From: Lucifuga dentata
Lineage: Eukaryota; Chordata; Actinopteri; Ophidiiformes; Bythitidae
Assembly (NCBI GenBank): GCA_014773175.1
Contig: VXCM01000257.1
Location: 248,001 to 312,000, forward strand
Direction of reading: 5' to 3'
Length of the DNA: 64,000 bases
The position numbers and the translations under genes were made by a program. Every line of letters starts with the position of its first letter. The first letter of the stretch is position 1. This document shows positions 36,866 to 48,125 of this stretch, one piece after another. The notes beneath the pieces are model-generated. The model was not told the origin of the DNA. It saw only the letters and a program-made list of their open reading frames with translations, and did no database searches.

Positions 36866-37347
36866 CTGTTTGTCTGTGTGCTGTAGTACTCATTTCTAAC
36901 ACTAATGACTTGTTGGATCTTAATGAATGAGAAATAATGGAGCTGTCACCTTCTAAACTCAAAGAAGGTATTTCACCACTTCCTACCCTTCCTTCCCATT
37001 CCTCTATATCTCTCATCTCATTTTTCATTACCCTTTTGTTCTCTTCTTATAGATCAATTTCCATTCATCACATCCACCACATACTCTAACTCCTCTCAGC
37101 TTTTATTTGACCGTCGCAATCTCTCTTCCCTCATCCTCTTCCCCACGTCCTCCCTCTCTTCTTCATCCTGACCTCTCAGCTCATCTTCCATTCATCCTAT
37201 TTATGTCAGTCTGTTAAACTGTTTGAGAATGAAGATTAGCACAGTGTTTGTTTGTCTCTGAGCGCTAGGTTTCATTTCTCACACTAATGACCACGATTTT
37301 TATTAACAGATGATAGCAGTAATGGAGCTGTCACTTTCAAAACTCAT
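36866..37347. repeat. Diverged two-copy direct repeat, about 381-bp spacing
   Basis: Copy 1 (36866-36961) and copy 2 (37247-37347) share in the same order a TGTTTGTCT segment, CATTTCTAACACTAATGAC (second copy CATTTCTCACACTAATGAC), and AATGGAGCTGTCAC leading to AAACTCA. Pyrimidine-rich sequence separates them. Confidence 0.75.
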
Positions 37348-37469
37348 ACCCTTGTGTTGCATTCATGTTTCCACTGTCTCCCTCACTGCCATTGCTTCAT
37401 CGCCACTCCAAACTGTATGTGTATGGTCATATTAACATTTCTCAGAGAAAATAACCTTAGTTTCTCTTA

Positions 37470-37665
37470 GTTTTGATCCATCCATCCATCCTAAGCAGCC
37501 ACATTGGGACCAACTCAAGTGGGCAATGGGAAATGCATGGTTTTGATGACAGGGAGAAACCATAGAGATACCCACATAAACACAGGGAGAACAGGGCTTC
37601 GAACCCGAAACCTTCTTGGTGTGAGACAGCATGCTAACCACTGCATCACCTTGCAGTCTTCCTGT
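37470..37665 (+). mobile_element. Fragment of a widespread teleost interspersed repeat
   Basis: GGGAGAACAGGGCTTCGAAC, then CCTTCTTGGTGTGAGACAGC and GCTAACCACTGCATCACC, form the end segment of a repeat very common in fish genomes. Its longer relative lies at 63210-63660. Element class is not certain. Confidence 0.6.
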
Positions 37666-38654
37666 TAAGCTGTACATTCTCTCATAAAGGCAGGAGGATG
37701 TGTATGTAAGAGGAGAGTGGTACAGGTTGAGGATGAAGATCAACATGATGCAAAGTGGAGTGACCTTCCTCCTTCAGGAGGAAGGTCTATTATTTATCCT
37801 TGAATCTTTTTTGTTTTTAAAGAAGTTTATGTTCTTTCACCACCGGCGATGTTCCATGAAGCACAAGTAATGTATTATTGCTATGGTTACCCGCAGTTAA
37901 AAAAAAAACCTTACATAGTGATGAATGATTGCTATATTTGAACTGGAGGTATCTCCCACTAACCAATCAGAAATGAGTATTTTACATTAAATAATACAGC
38001 AACAGTAAAAATCTCTCCTGTAATCTATCAGACCAAAGACCCATTATTGTGATTCAACGTCTGTGCTGTAAAATTTCAACTATGGCTTCACAATAAAAAC
38101 CATCTATATCTGTTTCAGGGTTAATCAGGACCATCATACCTTTGTAAATGTACATTAGCTTTAAAAGGGTTCTATTAGAATTTCATTGTCAGTAGTGAAA
38201 TAAACTGAGTAGTACACCATGAGTGGAGCAGCAGAGTCACAAATCTCAGCTGTCACACTGAAGCCTGGAGGCCAGGAGAAGCCACAGCTAGTCTGTATCT
38301 GCCTAGACACATACAAACACTCCGACATGCACAAAGGTGGCCACACATCTCACCAGCAACACAGATGTGTGTGTGAGTCCACACCTTTATCCCTGTGTAT
38401 TTCTGTGTAACCAAGGCTAAAGGGACAAATTCCTACAGTCCCCTTTACAAGCAAACCAGAATACTTATTAGCACACACACAGACTATTCAAATGCAAAGC
38501 ATGTGCTTTATTCAGCCACATTTTTCTATTTACTGGCTGACAGATATTTTTTTTTAAATAATTCCATAATTACAATGCAACAAATGTGAGTCATTTTGTT
38601 ACTCCACACTAAAGCATCAACAAGAAATAAATGTGACAATAAAATATATACTTA

Positions 38655-38656
38655 CC
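38655..38656 (-). promoter_or_regulatory. Candidate recursive splice site in the 42-kb intron
   Basis: The minus strand reads CCCCTCTCTTGGTGGTGTTACAG, of which TTACAG is directly joined to GTAAGTATA: a good 3' splice site fused to a consensus 5' splice site. The site is 16.5 kb into the intron between exon 2 and exon 3. This is the known architecture of recursive splice points in long introns of brain-expressed vertebrate genes. A conventional 66-nt exon ending at the same donor is formally possible but its acceptor is poor. Confidence 0.4.
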
Positions 38657-39515
38657 TGTAACACCACCAAGAGAGGGGTCGGGTAAGACATGAAAGGAAG
38701 ACAACAAAATAATATGTTATTCTGTGTGACACTTTACAGACACAGACACACACACACATATGCACACACAAATCACTACATAGCTACAAAAAAGTGCTAA
38801 AATTCACTTCACTTTCCATCAAAGCCTCACTAACTATAAAACTTCTAATTATTTTCATGCTGTGATCTTCCGAGATCAAAGACAAGGACTGAACACACAT
38901 GCACTAATGTCTGATGAGTTATGTTTGTGCCATGGAAAATAATGTCAAACTCAAGAAGCTGAGTTCAATCAGCCTATTCTGCACAATTTGACCAGAAGAT
39001 CCGTTGCCTCTGTGCAAAAGTGCTGGCAGAAAAGCATCTCCATATAACCTTACAGAATGTTGTCATTTACTTTGACCTTCACTGCAGAATTCTGAAACTG
39101 GTGATCCTTAAAATCGGAGTCAGGAATGTCACAGTCTGGTGATTGTAACCCTTTCTCATTCACTGAGAGACATTGTTGAACCAGAACGGGGCAAGAAACA
39201 TACAAAACTGCTGGAAGTTAAGCTAATGACCTATGAAATTTTACAGGAGAAGTATTTAAATCCCTCAGTTGGAATAAAGTCACCCTACAAGTTTCATTTT
39301 TAGGAGGTGAAATATAAGTCTTTGTGTAATTCATCAGGAGCTTTAGCCTGACTTCTCTGAGTAAAAGACTGACTGCAACGGATTACCGTGACACACAGAT
39401 GTTCATATAACATACATGAAATACAGGACAGCTAATCAATGCCTTAAGATGAAGAATCTCAGAAGTCTGAGATCCACAATGGAGACCTGAATAAATCAGA
39501 AAATAAAAGGACAAA

Positions 39516-40076
39516 TTAAAGGCGCATACCAGTGATTTTGTATGTTTGGGTCTAATATATACAACCTGCATAATCATGATATTACTGCCAACCATACTAC
39601 TTGTGTGTTAAATTTTATACATTTTTCCTACCTTCCAGACAGCCATTGGTTTTGGTTCATTCCAATGAATTATGCTATATAAAAATCAACTTGTAGAAAC
39701 TTGTAACATGCTACAGATAAGTAAGCCATCACACAACATCCATTCAGTTTTTTGTAAAAGTAACCTTAATTTAACCAATCCAACACAGGGGTAGACAGAA
39801 GAAAATGTATGTCTCTGCCAGAGAACATTGTTCCGACTGAAGCCAAAAACAATAAAATGATCATGCCTTCTGCAATCACGTGTAAGTGTTAGCAGGCAAA
39901 ACATTGAATTTTATGGTGAATGTATCACCTGAACATTTGATTTCCAAAGATTACTGATTTAGCCACATAACAGGAAAACTGGAATATGGTTTTATATTTC
40001 AGAAATTGGTTGGCAGGACCATAATGTGGTTGTATATATTGGGCTCAAACATGCAAAACCACCATTATGGTCCTTT
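39516..40076 (+). mobile_element. TTAA-flanked inverted-repeat element, near-complete copy
   Basis: The left end is TTAAAGGCGCATACCAGTGA and the right end GGGCTCAAACATGCAAAACC then ATTATGGTCCTTT; the outer right TTAA is mutated. Internal order matches the copy at 31583. No coding frame. Confidence 0.75.
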
Positions 40077-40778
40077 CCACTCAAACCAATAATTGTCAAT
40101 ACCCTTTGCATTAAGGTAGGTATTGACAGTTGCTGGTGCTGCCATGTGACAGGTAAGTGAATTTATTTGCACTAAATAATAAAGGGAGAGAATCCTGGTC
40201 CTAACTTAGCACATAATATATTTCAGATGCTGTAGACATGTAAGCAGCTTTAACTCCATTTTGGTTCTGGATAAGGCAACAATCAGACTCCAACCATCCT
40301 GTTTTTTTTAGAAAATCAACCAGTCACTTGGCCAGACAGCAGGAGTTCTAGGATAAATCACTGTGATCCAGCGAAATCACAGGCCCACCTTTTAGAGCTG
40401 AAAGCTTTGATAAACTCGACACCCCAGAGATCCTGCAGCCATCATGGAAATTTTTTTTGTGAGTTTAAGTTATCATGGGAAGTGAAAAAAACTAAAGCTC
40501 CACTGACAAAATTACAGCTCTGGCAAACAACACGCTGGGTACCATATGGACACATGCACACTCACAAACACACATAATGACAAAAAGTACGTTAGCTGGA
40601 AGTGAGCCATGGAAACTCTCACCCACTCTTTCTCTGAGACACCAGAGAAATGAACTCAGAGTGGTTTGATTAGTTATTTTCATCTAAATGTCAGAGCTTT
40701 CACCATGTACCATTGCAGCAATAAAAGCAAAAACAAATGAAAGTTAAAAATTAAGAAGTTTTTTGTTTGAGTCTGTAT

Positions 40779-40779
<1 letters not shown>

Positions 40780-40820
<41 letters not shown>
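40780..40820. repeat. (GT)n microsatellite
   Basis: Pure GT run just left of a TTAA-family copy. Confidence 0.97.
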
Positions 40821-40822
<2 letters not shown>

Positions 40823-40889
40823 TAACATTACTGAAAATACAATGGTTTATATTGCTGCTGATAGTGAAGGACTTCTTTAGACAGATCCT

Positions 40890-41277
40890 TTAAAGGAGCA
40901 TTTTGCATGTTTGAGCCCAATAAATACAAGCTGCATACATTTTACATAAATGCCAACCATTTTCTACTGGAAGGGTCAAGTTTAGATTTGTTTTTCCTAC
41001 CTTCAAGATTTCCACTGACTTCAGTTCATTCCAGTATGCTTTTAAAATAAACTTGGGAAGACCTGAAACATGTTTGAGATCTGTAATCCATCATAGCAAA
41101 CCAAACGTCATTCTTATTATTATTATTTTTTTTTTAAAGTCACGTAATGTAGCCGGTTCAACACAAAGCTGCATGGAAGAAAATGTACATTTCTGCCAGG
41201 GAATAGAGTCCCAGAAGAAGACTGCTTTTACTGAGACATCCAAATGATTGCGCAAAATCACAACTATGGTCCTTTAA
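40890..41277 (+). mobile_element. TTAA-flanked inverted-repeat element, internally deleted copy
   Basis: The left end TTAAAGGAGCATTTTGCATG and the right end GCAAAATCACAACTATGG then TCCTTTAA are both flanked by TTAA. At 388 bp it is about 170 bp shorter than the full copies; the right internal block is missing. Confidence 0.7.
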
Positions 41278-41583
41278 TTATGCAGAAGCCTGAATAAAAA
41301 ATTAATGTTAGGCTGCACATTTTAGAGAAAGGATTTGGCTAAATGTAGCACAAATTACGTCACCAGACTCAAACCATTTGGATCACTGGTAACATGAAGG
41401 AGGGAGTTAAGGAAAAGAAAATCAAAGCTGTATCAGCATTAGATAAAAGCAGCTCCCAGTATCGATCAGCAGCATCCCAGGTCACCTCATTATCCAACTC
41501 AAAATCCATTAAAAAGTCACTGAGAACATGCTAGAGGCTGGTGTTTATGAGAGTAGATCCGCACACAGATAGAGAGAAGATGT

Positions 41584-41618
41584 CTTTAAACAGCCTAGAA
41601 GATCTAGGCTGTTTAAAG
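41584..41618. repeat. Perfect 16-bp hairpin, 3-nt loop
   Basis: CTTTAAACAGCCTAGA at 41584-41599 is the exact reverse complement of 41603-41618. Confidence 0.97.
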
Positions 41619-41673
41619 AGATAGAAGGACCTTATTCCATGTGGGGCTGCTGGCTGTGCAGCCTCATTAAAAT

Positions 41674-41731
41674 TTAAACTCGGCTGAGTCAGCCCCTCCT
41701 GCAGAGGAGGGGCTGACTCAGCCGAGTTTAA
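41674..41731. repeat. Perfect 27-bp hairpin, 4-nt loop
   Basis: The arm at 41674-41700 (contains CTCGGCTGAGTCAGCCCCTC) pairs without mismatch with 41705-41731 across loop GCAG. It lies 55 bp from the 16-bp hairpin. The stem is GC-rich in an AT-rich setting. Confidence 0.97.
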
Positions 41732-42779
41732 TTAAAGATGTCAAACAACTTCTGTGTCACCCTTAAACATGCATATGCATAAATGTATTCATTTTTACAT
41801 CCTCACCCTCCTCTCTCTTTCTCTCATCAATTGAAGTATGACATTCACATTATCAGTCTCCCTTTATTCATCCTGAAGGCCTGACCAGCCATTTATTCTT
41901 TCCCACCCACTGATCTGCAGGGCTGTAGCTTCCACACACTGCGGTCCAGATCTCAGAAATTTTTCCAAGAAAAATTGACCTGAATAGCTGGTGTGTGCAT
42001 GTGTGTATAACTAGACTTATGCTAGCTGTGTTGCTTTGGAGCCCTGAGTCCTGGGAGTCTGGGTTTGATCAAATCAACAAATACAAATAGTGAAGGGGCA
42101 ATTACAGCATCTCACCCCTAAGCAGCAAAGTTTTAAGTGGAATTAGTTAGGATTAGTTGTAGAATGTAGCTGTAATTCTCTCCATCATCAGCTGTGCGTG
42201 TGTGTGTGGGTGTGTGCAGCAACCATGTACTGTATGATCAAACATAGAAAGATGATGGGGCAATCATGGGATGATATGATGGGGAGATCATGAAAATTAG
42301 GATCAGTCATGGCCATAATAACTTGTTGTAGAACTTTGTTACATAAATATAAGTGAGTTTCAGCAAAACAGTGGTCAGCTATAACTATTAATATTTAATT
42401 GTTATATCTAATTTTGCCATTTTGGTGGACTCTGGTGGAAGCTGAACCAGAAAAGGGAAACATAAAAATAGATTTTGTGGCTTTAGAATCTTAATTAAGT
42501 TAAATATTTGTTTTATTTCTCATAGTGACTAAAAACAAACAGATAAAACTATGCTTATTAATAGCCTTAGTAAGTTTCATACATTACTCTACCCTTAGAA
42601 CCTCAGTCAATGTTTATTTCTGGGAATTGCCCTGATAGACTGATTCCACTTAATGTGCGCCTAAATTGTTGTCTACACCCAGAAGGTTCCATGTGAGCAA
42701 AGAGCATTATACTTTGATATACACTTTGATGAGTATATTTATCTTTTCAGCTGTGTAAATATAATTTAAATAGATGTGT

Positions 42780-42896
42780 ACAAAGTTGTTTTTACTCTTT
42801 TTTATACTTTATACTTATGCACTAAGGGAGAAGCACCTGTAATTTCATTATATGTTACGTATAATGACAATAAAGCTATTCTATTCTATTCTATAG
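42780..42896 (+). mobile_element. LINE-like 3' tail ending in (TTCTA)n
   Basis: TAATGACAATAAAGCTATTC followed by repeats of TATTC is the usual 3' terminus of a class of fish LINEs. Nothing coding from that element is recognisable upstream, so it is a short 5'-truncated copy. Confidence 0.45.
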
Positions 42897-44030
42897 GTGT
42901 GCCTTTGCTTTAATGCATTTATTAAAAATCATGCCTGTAATGTTGACTATGTGTTTCATTAAGGCCTTACCTATAATACTGTTAATTCAGTTTTGTTCTG
43001 GGTGAAAGCACAGAGACTGAATTGGGCCACTGGGTCATTAATTGAATAAAAACAAAATATTACAAGTACAGTATTCAGCATTTTTGCAAGTCAGAAAATA
43101 CTTAACAATTTCAATGGTAAACACTTTCTACTGAATTCACAGCTGCAGCACACAAGAAAAAAATGGTAGAATTTTTCTATTCCCATAACATCAGCAAGCA
43201 TTATTTAAAGTCAGCACATTTAAATGACTTCTTGGCTTCCTGGTAGCGTAGTATATCCCATGATGATACATTAAAACCTCAAGCATATACATTGCATCTT
43301 GACTGTGTAGATGTGGTACGTCATTTATTTGCTTTATACACAATTCAATCAGCAGCACTGCACAGGGTAATTACTTTCCTTTAAGTCTCTGTAACTTAAA
43401 TACCATATATTATTGCTGTTTATTAGTATGTAACTTGGTTGCTTTACATCAGGAGATTTACACAGACATGCAAACACTGACACAGTATTTACAATAGTGA
43501 GGTTGTGATAAAATATATTTTTCTATACTTCAAATCACCTTTTAACCATGTACGTGCAACCTTATCCTTAGTCCTATTCATGAATGTTTGTCATTTAAGC
43601 AAAATACTATTATCTTCTGGTGTGTATGCATCTCATTTCGCTTGATTGGCTCTGAATTTAAGAAAAATGCAACAAAATCCATTAGATTCCATATCACCTT
43701 GTTGTGATTGTCTGTGTTTGTTTGTCATTTTGTTTGTTAGTAAGATATCTTGAAAGGTTAAGGACAGATAATGTCACAAGAAAGAAATGATTAAATTTTG
43801 GAGGTGTTCCAGATCGTACTCTGGATCCAAAACAAGTTTTTAGTCTATTGTTGTCTGTGCATGTGCATGAGCAAAAGAGAGTGAGAGTGAAAGAGATGTG
43901 TGTGGCAGTGTGCGGAGTGGGTTTATAGCTTAGCATAACTCCTGTATCTGTATGTAACTCCTATGTAACTCCTGTATAATAACAGTGAATGCACAGTATG
44001 TCAAAATAAAAACCATGGATTCTGAAGTAA

Positions 44031-44060
44031 AAGAGTCCCCAAGTTTTCTTGGGGACTCTT
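44031..44060. repeat. Perfect 13-bp hairpin, TTTT loop
   Basis: AAGAGTCCCCAAG at 44031-44043 pairs exactly with 44048-44060. Confidence 0.95.
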
Positions 44061-45669
44061 GTGTTTTCTTGTGCCAGCAGCTGAACGTAGTAATGGGGGT
44101 TAACCCTGAAGTTGGTAATAACTTTGGTCCTGGAGGAATAAAGAGTCCTTCCCAACCATGGTAGAGGCTGAAGCAGAAAAGGTTAACACTATAAAATCAA
44201 TGCTAATTGGCCAATTTCAATACAATTTTGCATGGTGGCTCATTTTTTCTTGACAAGATTTTTTGATTGGGAATTTTGTTGGATGCACTGTCAGAGTGCC
44301 TGGCTGTCTTTGTATAGGTTGCAGATTGCGCTGTGAAAGAATTTGCATCTGAAAGGTGAAACAGAGAAGCGGCGAACACAGATGCTGATGTAGCTGATGC
44401 TGCTAGCTGACTGTTCATGTATTCATGCGTTAAGTACGGACGAGGTCAGCGGTCTAAGATGCATAGCATGTTACTGGGAAATACCATTAAACCTATACAA
44501 TTATAATTTAAACTAAGCAGAAGTGACCTTCAAATGTAGTTTCTCCTTCGTACCTGTATATGTGTGTCATCAAAAACTTTAAATAGGATCCTGGGATGAA
44601 AAGACCATCTGGCTGAAATCTGGTTACTCACATCTCTCTGGGTTTGAAAGTTAGCCTGAAACAGGACATCCAACTAGCTGTTACCCTGATATCACTGACA
44701 TCTGACTGGGGAGGGTTTGTTTATTGCCAGTGTAACATGGGTGTAAAGTTGGTAGTGAGGGGCTGGAAATGGTTCACCTACTGCTACCAGCACCCTGATC
44801 AGCAGCAGTAAAGCACTGTGTCTAATATTGTTTTTATCCACTGGAACTTTTTTTTATTGTTGACCCTCAACATATTGCAGAGATTACTCACTCATCACAT
44901 TCTGACAGCAGAAACACAAAAACAAATTTAACAAAAATAATCCTTCTCTGCTGAGCTGACCGTGGTGCTGAAATGTAATGTCTGGATTACAGTGGGGAAA
45001 ACTTTCCCAGAAATCCAACTTGTATTTAGCACCATTTTAATGTGCAATAAAGGCAAAGTGCAAATATGATTTTCTATATGAGGCAATGCATTAAATGATA
45101 ATTTATTGTAAGGCTAATCTAAACAGTTTTTCATCGAGAGAGAAGAAGCAGAGTACTCCAGGCTGCTTCACTTTCTTAGTTTAGAAAACTAATGGTGTCT
45201 GACTACATTACCCAGAGGGCTGTTGTTGTACTGTCCATCACTGCCCATGACTGCACATGCAGTATTCATTAAACCCACAGGGCGCCTCTATGCATTGCCA
45301 TTATCTAAAATTCCCACCAGTTCTCCTGTCTTAAACAAGTCTGTTATGGTTACTGTACATAGCTGCAGAAAACTACAAAGGAATACACTAAAAGATACAA
45401 GGAACATCTTTGTGTCAATCTCCAATCTCCCTTCCCTCACCCTTTATGACACACATATACTCCCTCTCTCTTTTTCTCTCTCTCTTTCTCCCCCATACCC
45501 TGGAGCAAACACAGCAGCCGCAGTAGCAGAAACCTTCTGAATTATTGAAACAGACAAGATATCCTTCAAACACACACATACATACACACACTGAGCAACT
45601 GTATCCGTGCCCACAAGGGAAAAATCAGATAATGACCAATCCAATCTGACATGGTTTTAGAGACTATAA

Positions 45670-45672
<3 letters not shown>

Positions 45673-45725
<53 letters not shown>
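45673..45725. repeat. (AG)n microsatellite
   Basis: Pure AG run. Confidence 0.97.
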
Positions 45726-45728
<3 letters not shown>

Positions 45729-47187
45729 GGCTGCTTCCAAATGCAATTCAAACAAGACAATCTTCTTGTAGATACCCTGTAATTTGCAATTTTTGAAATT
45801 GTCCAAAATGCAACATGTAGCCAAAACATTCATTCCTAAGTATGATCTCTCATGTAATACAGATGATATGATCATCTGACTCAGCCATCATGATGGGCCT
45901 TATAATCATAATCACTGTATGATGCTGCTTTATAAATTAAAAGATATAACCATAAGGAAACATGGTAAAGAGGGTACTTATGCTTTGGTATGGCAACAAC
46001 AGATTGCAGGACACAATAGGGAAAGGAATCATTATAGTTACTGAACATTACTAATCAATATCTATGCAATGTTTTATCTGTGTTTTTAGTCATTTGTTAT
46101 TCTTTTACTGTCAATGGTGGCTGTCCATTGTATCACACAAGATTACAGGATTAGTTTTGGGTTTATGTGCTTGTTTTCATCTCTTTTAAAAACAAAATTA
46201 GAGAGACACTTCCAGCCCCTTTAGACCTTAATTCTCTGGTGGGCCCTTATGTGTGTTTCACCAACAGCTGAGCCAGCAGAGCAACACGGAGTCTCAATGT
46301 AAACAACCTCGCTTTGGTAACAGCTGATGAGAAGTGGTACTGAAGAAGTTATCTGGTGTAATAGTACTACAACACTCAGCATCTAAAATGCTGATCTTGA
46401 CATTTTCTGCTAATTCTTTGAAGTGTTCAAATTACCACAGCTAACAGCAATGTAGATGGGTGACATTTGTGTGAGAGTTCATTCATGAAGATACAGCATG
46501 ATTCAAAATTTGTCCCCAAGAAAAGGAAATACTGCAAATACTGCAACTCCCAAGCTAACGATTGCTATTTGTCACAGTCTGTGTCTCATCCATGTCTGTC
46601 ACTGGCTGTCATCCTGCGTCACTGTCACACAAGTGATAAACGAGTGAGAGTTATTGATTGATGCAAACACAGGTTACAACTAGATGGGCACTTATTACAG
46701 AGTATACCTCCATAAAGACCAAGCAAACTTGGACACAATTTATCTAAAGAGAAGGAAACAACTACACTACAGGCCAGAAGCTTGAGGTCATTCCCAGATT
46801 TAAAAAAAAAACAAAAAAACAAAAAAACAAAAAACAAAACAAAACAAAAAAACAATACACTGTTTTACAATTTATTGCACAGGAAATGACAAAAATACAT
46901 AAAATAAATGTAACTAATTAGTTTTCAAGAATAAATTTGTCAATAAGAGCACATTATGTAGCTACTATGGCTTAAGAAATGATTTTTAATGAAGGCATGT
47001 CCAGTCTGTATTAGTACATTGGCACTCCAGTTGTTTTCCAACTCTCTTGCCCAAACTCTCTTACTGATGTGTTTTAACATTCTACTCAATAGCCTTCTGT
47101 CTGCCTTCTCCCAGATCATTTTGGGATTAACTTGCTATACAGTCTGGTCATGCTATTGCAGCACTACTAAACCACCCCCATGTAAAA

Positions 47188-47460
47188 CATGGGGGTGGTT
47201 TAGTAATGCTGTGGGGGTGATTTGGGTGAGAGAGATCTGGAGGCTTGGTCCAAGTTAAAGGAATTATGAACAAAGAGAATTACCATTCCATCCTTCAAAG
47301 ACACGCAAATACATCCGGTTTACGAATTATTGGTCAAAATTTCATTCTACAAAAGGACAATGACCCACAACATTCATCAAAATTATGTCAAAATTGTCTC
47401 CATTCAAAACAGAAGCAAAAGGTTTTGAGAATTATGACTTGGCCAGAGGGAGTTACTTTA
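47188..47460 (+). pseudogene. Tc1 transposase central fragment
   Basis: The translation contains a KHGGG-type start (near 47187), then GIMNKENYHSILQRHA, SGLRIIG and the catalytic-region motif DNDPQHSSKLCQN, ending MTWP near 47440. These match the middle of fish Tc1 transposases in order, with a frameshift between the HGGG segment and the GIMNKE segment. After MTWPEGV the frame runs into a (TA)n repeat instead of the expected SPDLNPIE segment. The DDE nuclease is therefore incomplete. Confidence 0.85.
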
Positions 47461-47463
47461 ATG

Positions 47464-47466
<3 letters not shown>

Positions 47467-47514
<48 letters not shown>
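47467..47514. repeat. (TA)n microsatellite inside the Tc1 element
   Basis: Pure TA run between transposase fragment and right terminal repeat. Confidence 0.97.
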
Positions 47515-47516
<2 letters not shown>

Positions 47517-48091
47517 CATTTCCTGTGCAATAAATTGTAAAACAAATAGTGTATTGATGATTTATTTATTTATTTTTTTAATCTGGGGGTGGCCTCAAAC
47601 TGTTGGCCTGTAGTGTATAACAGGACTAATTAGCTTTATCATGATACAGTACATAGATCTGAACCAAAATGGCATCTATTGATGGTCCTATGTGGGATAA
47701 ATATGCTAATGTGTGCTTTGAGATTGGAGTATTACTGTTAAAGAATTTGACAAAAAATAAATAAAATAAAATAAAATATCATATTTTGCAATGGGAATAC
47801 TGTAAATAATTTGAAAACTTCTTGGATCCACACTTTAATCCACATCCACACCAAAATGTAATGATTTATTCTCCAGTTTCATCAAAATTGGCACAGAAGT
47901 TTTTGAGTAGTCCTGCTTAAAAACCAACCAAACAAACAGACACAGGGGGAAAACATAACTTCTTTGGCAGAGCTAATAAAATGTTTGATTGACAATATGC
48001 AAATAACACTTAATCTACAATACACACCAATGGATACCCAGAGCCTACAGAAGAAGACATGTTGCCCTGTAAAATACATCTCTACTGCTGA

Positions 48092-48095
<4 letters not shown>

Positions 48096-48124
<29 letters not shown>
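48096..48124. repeat. Poly(A) run
   Basis: Homopolymer A. Confidence 0.95.

Positions 48125-48125
<1 letters not shown>

Larger units (their letters stand above)
46765..47615. mobile_element. Tc1-like element with a head-to-head rearranged interior
   Basis: Ends CACTACAGGCC (46765) and GGCCTGTAGTG (to 47615) are inverted and each is next to TA, the Tc1/mariner target. The terminal repeats are about 100 bp and share CAATACACT and TTTTACAATTTATTGCACAG, differing by A-rich expansions. The right half encodes mid-transposase on the plus strand. The left half, read on the minus strand, resembles the downstream transposase segment (NPKMIW...ADRRL, like NPIE.VWDELDRR). A near-perfect hairpin at 47159-47211 sits at the junction. 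Inactive. Confidence 0.8.

Noticed and set aside
38656..38721. Conventional 66-nt in-frame exon ending at the same donor as the recursive-like site
   Set aside because: Open and phase-compatible, but the acceptor (GTCACACAG after a TG repeat) lacks a pyrimidine tract and the peptide is hydrophobic, unlike the acidic testican N-terminus. Kept only as an alternative.
41674..41731. microRNA precursor
   Set aside because: A 4-nt loop and an isolated 27-bp perfect stem do not fit usual precursor geometry; no flanking lower stem is seen.
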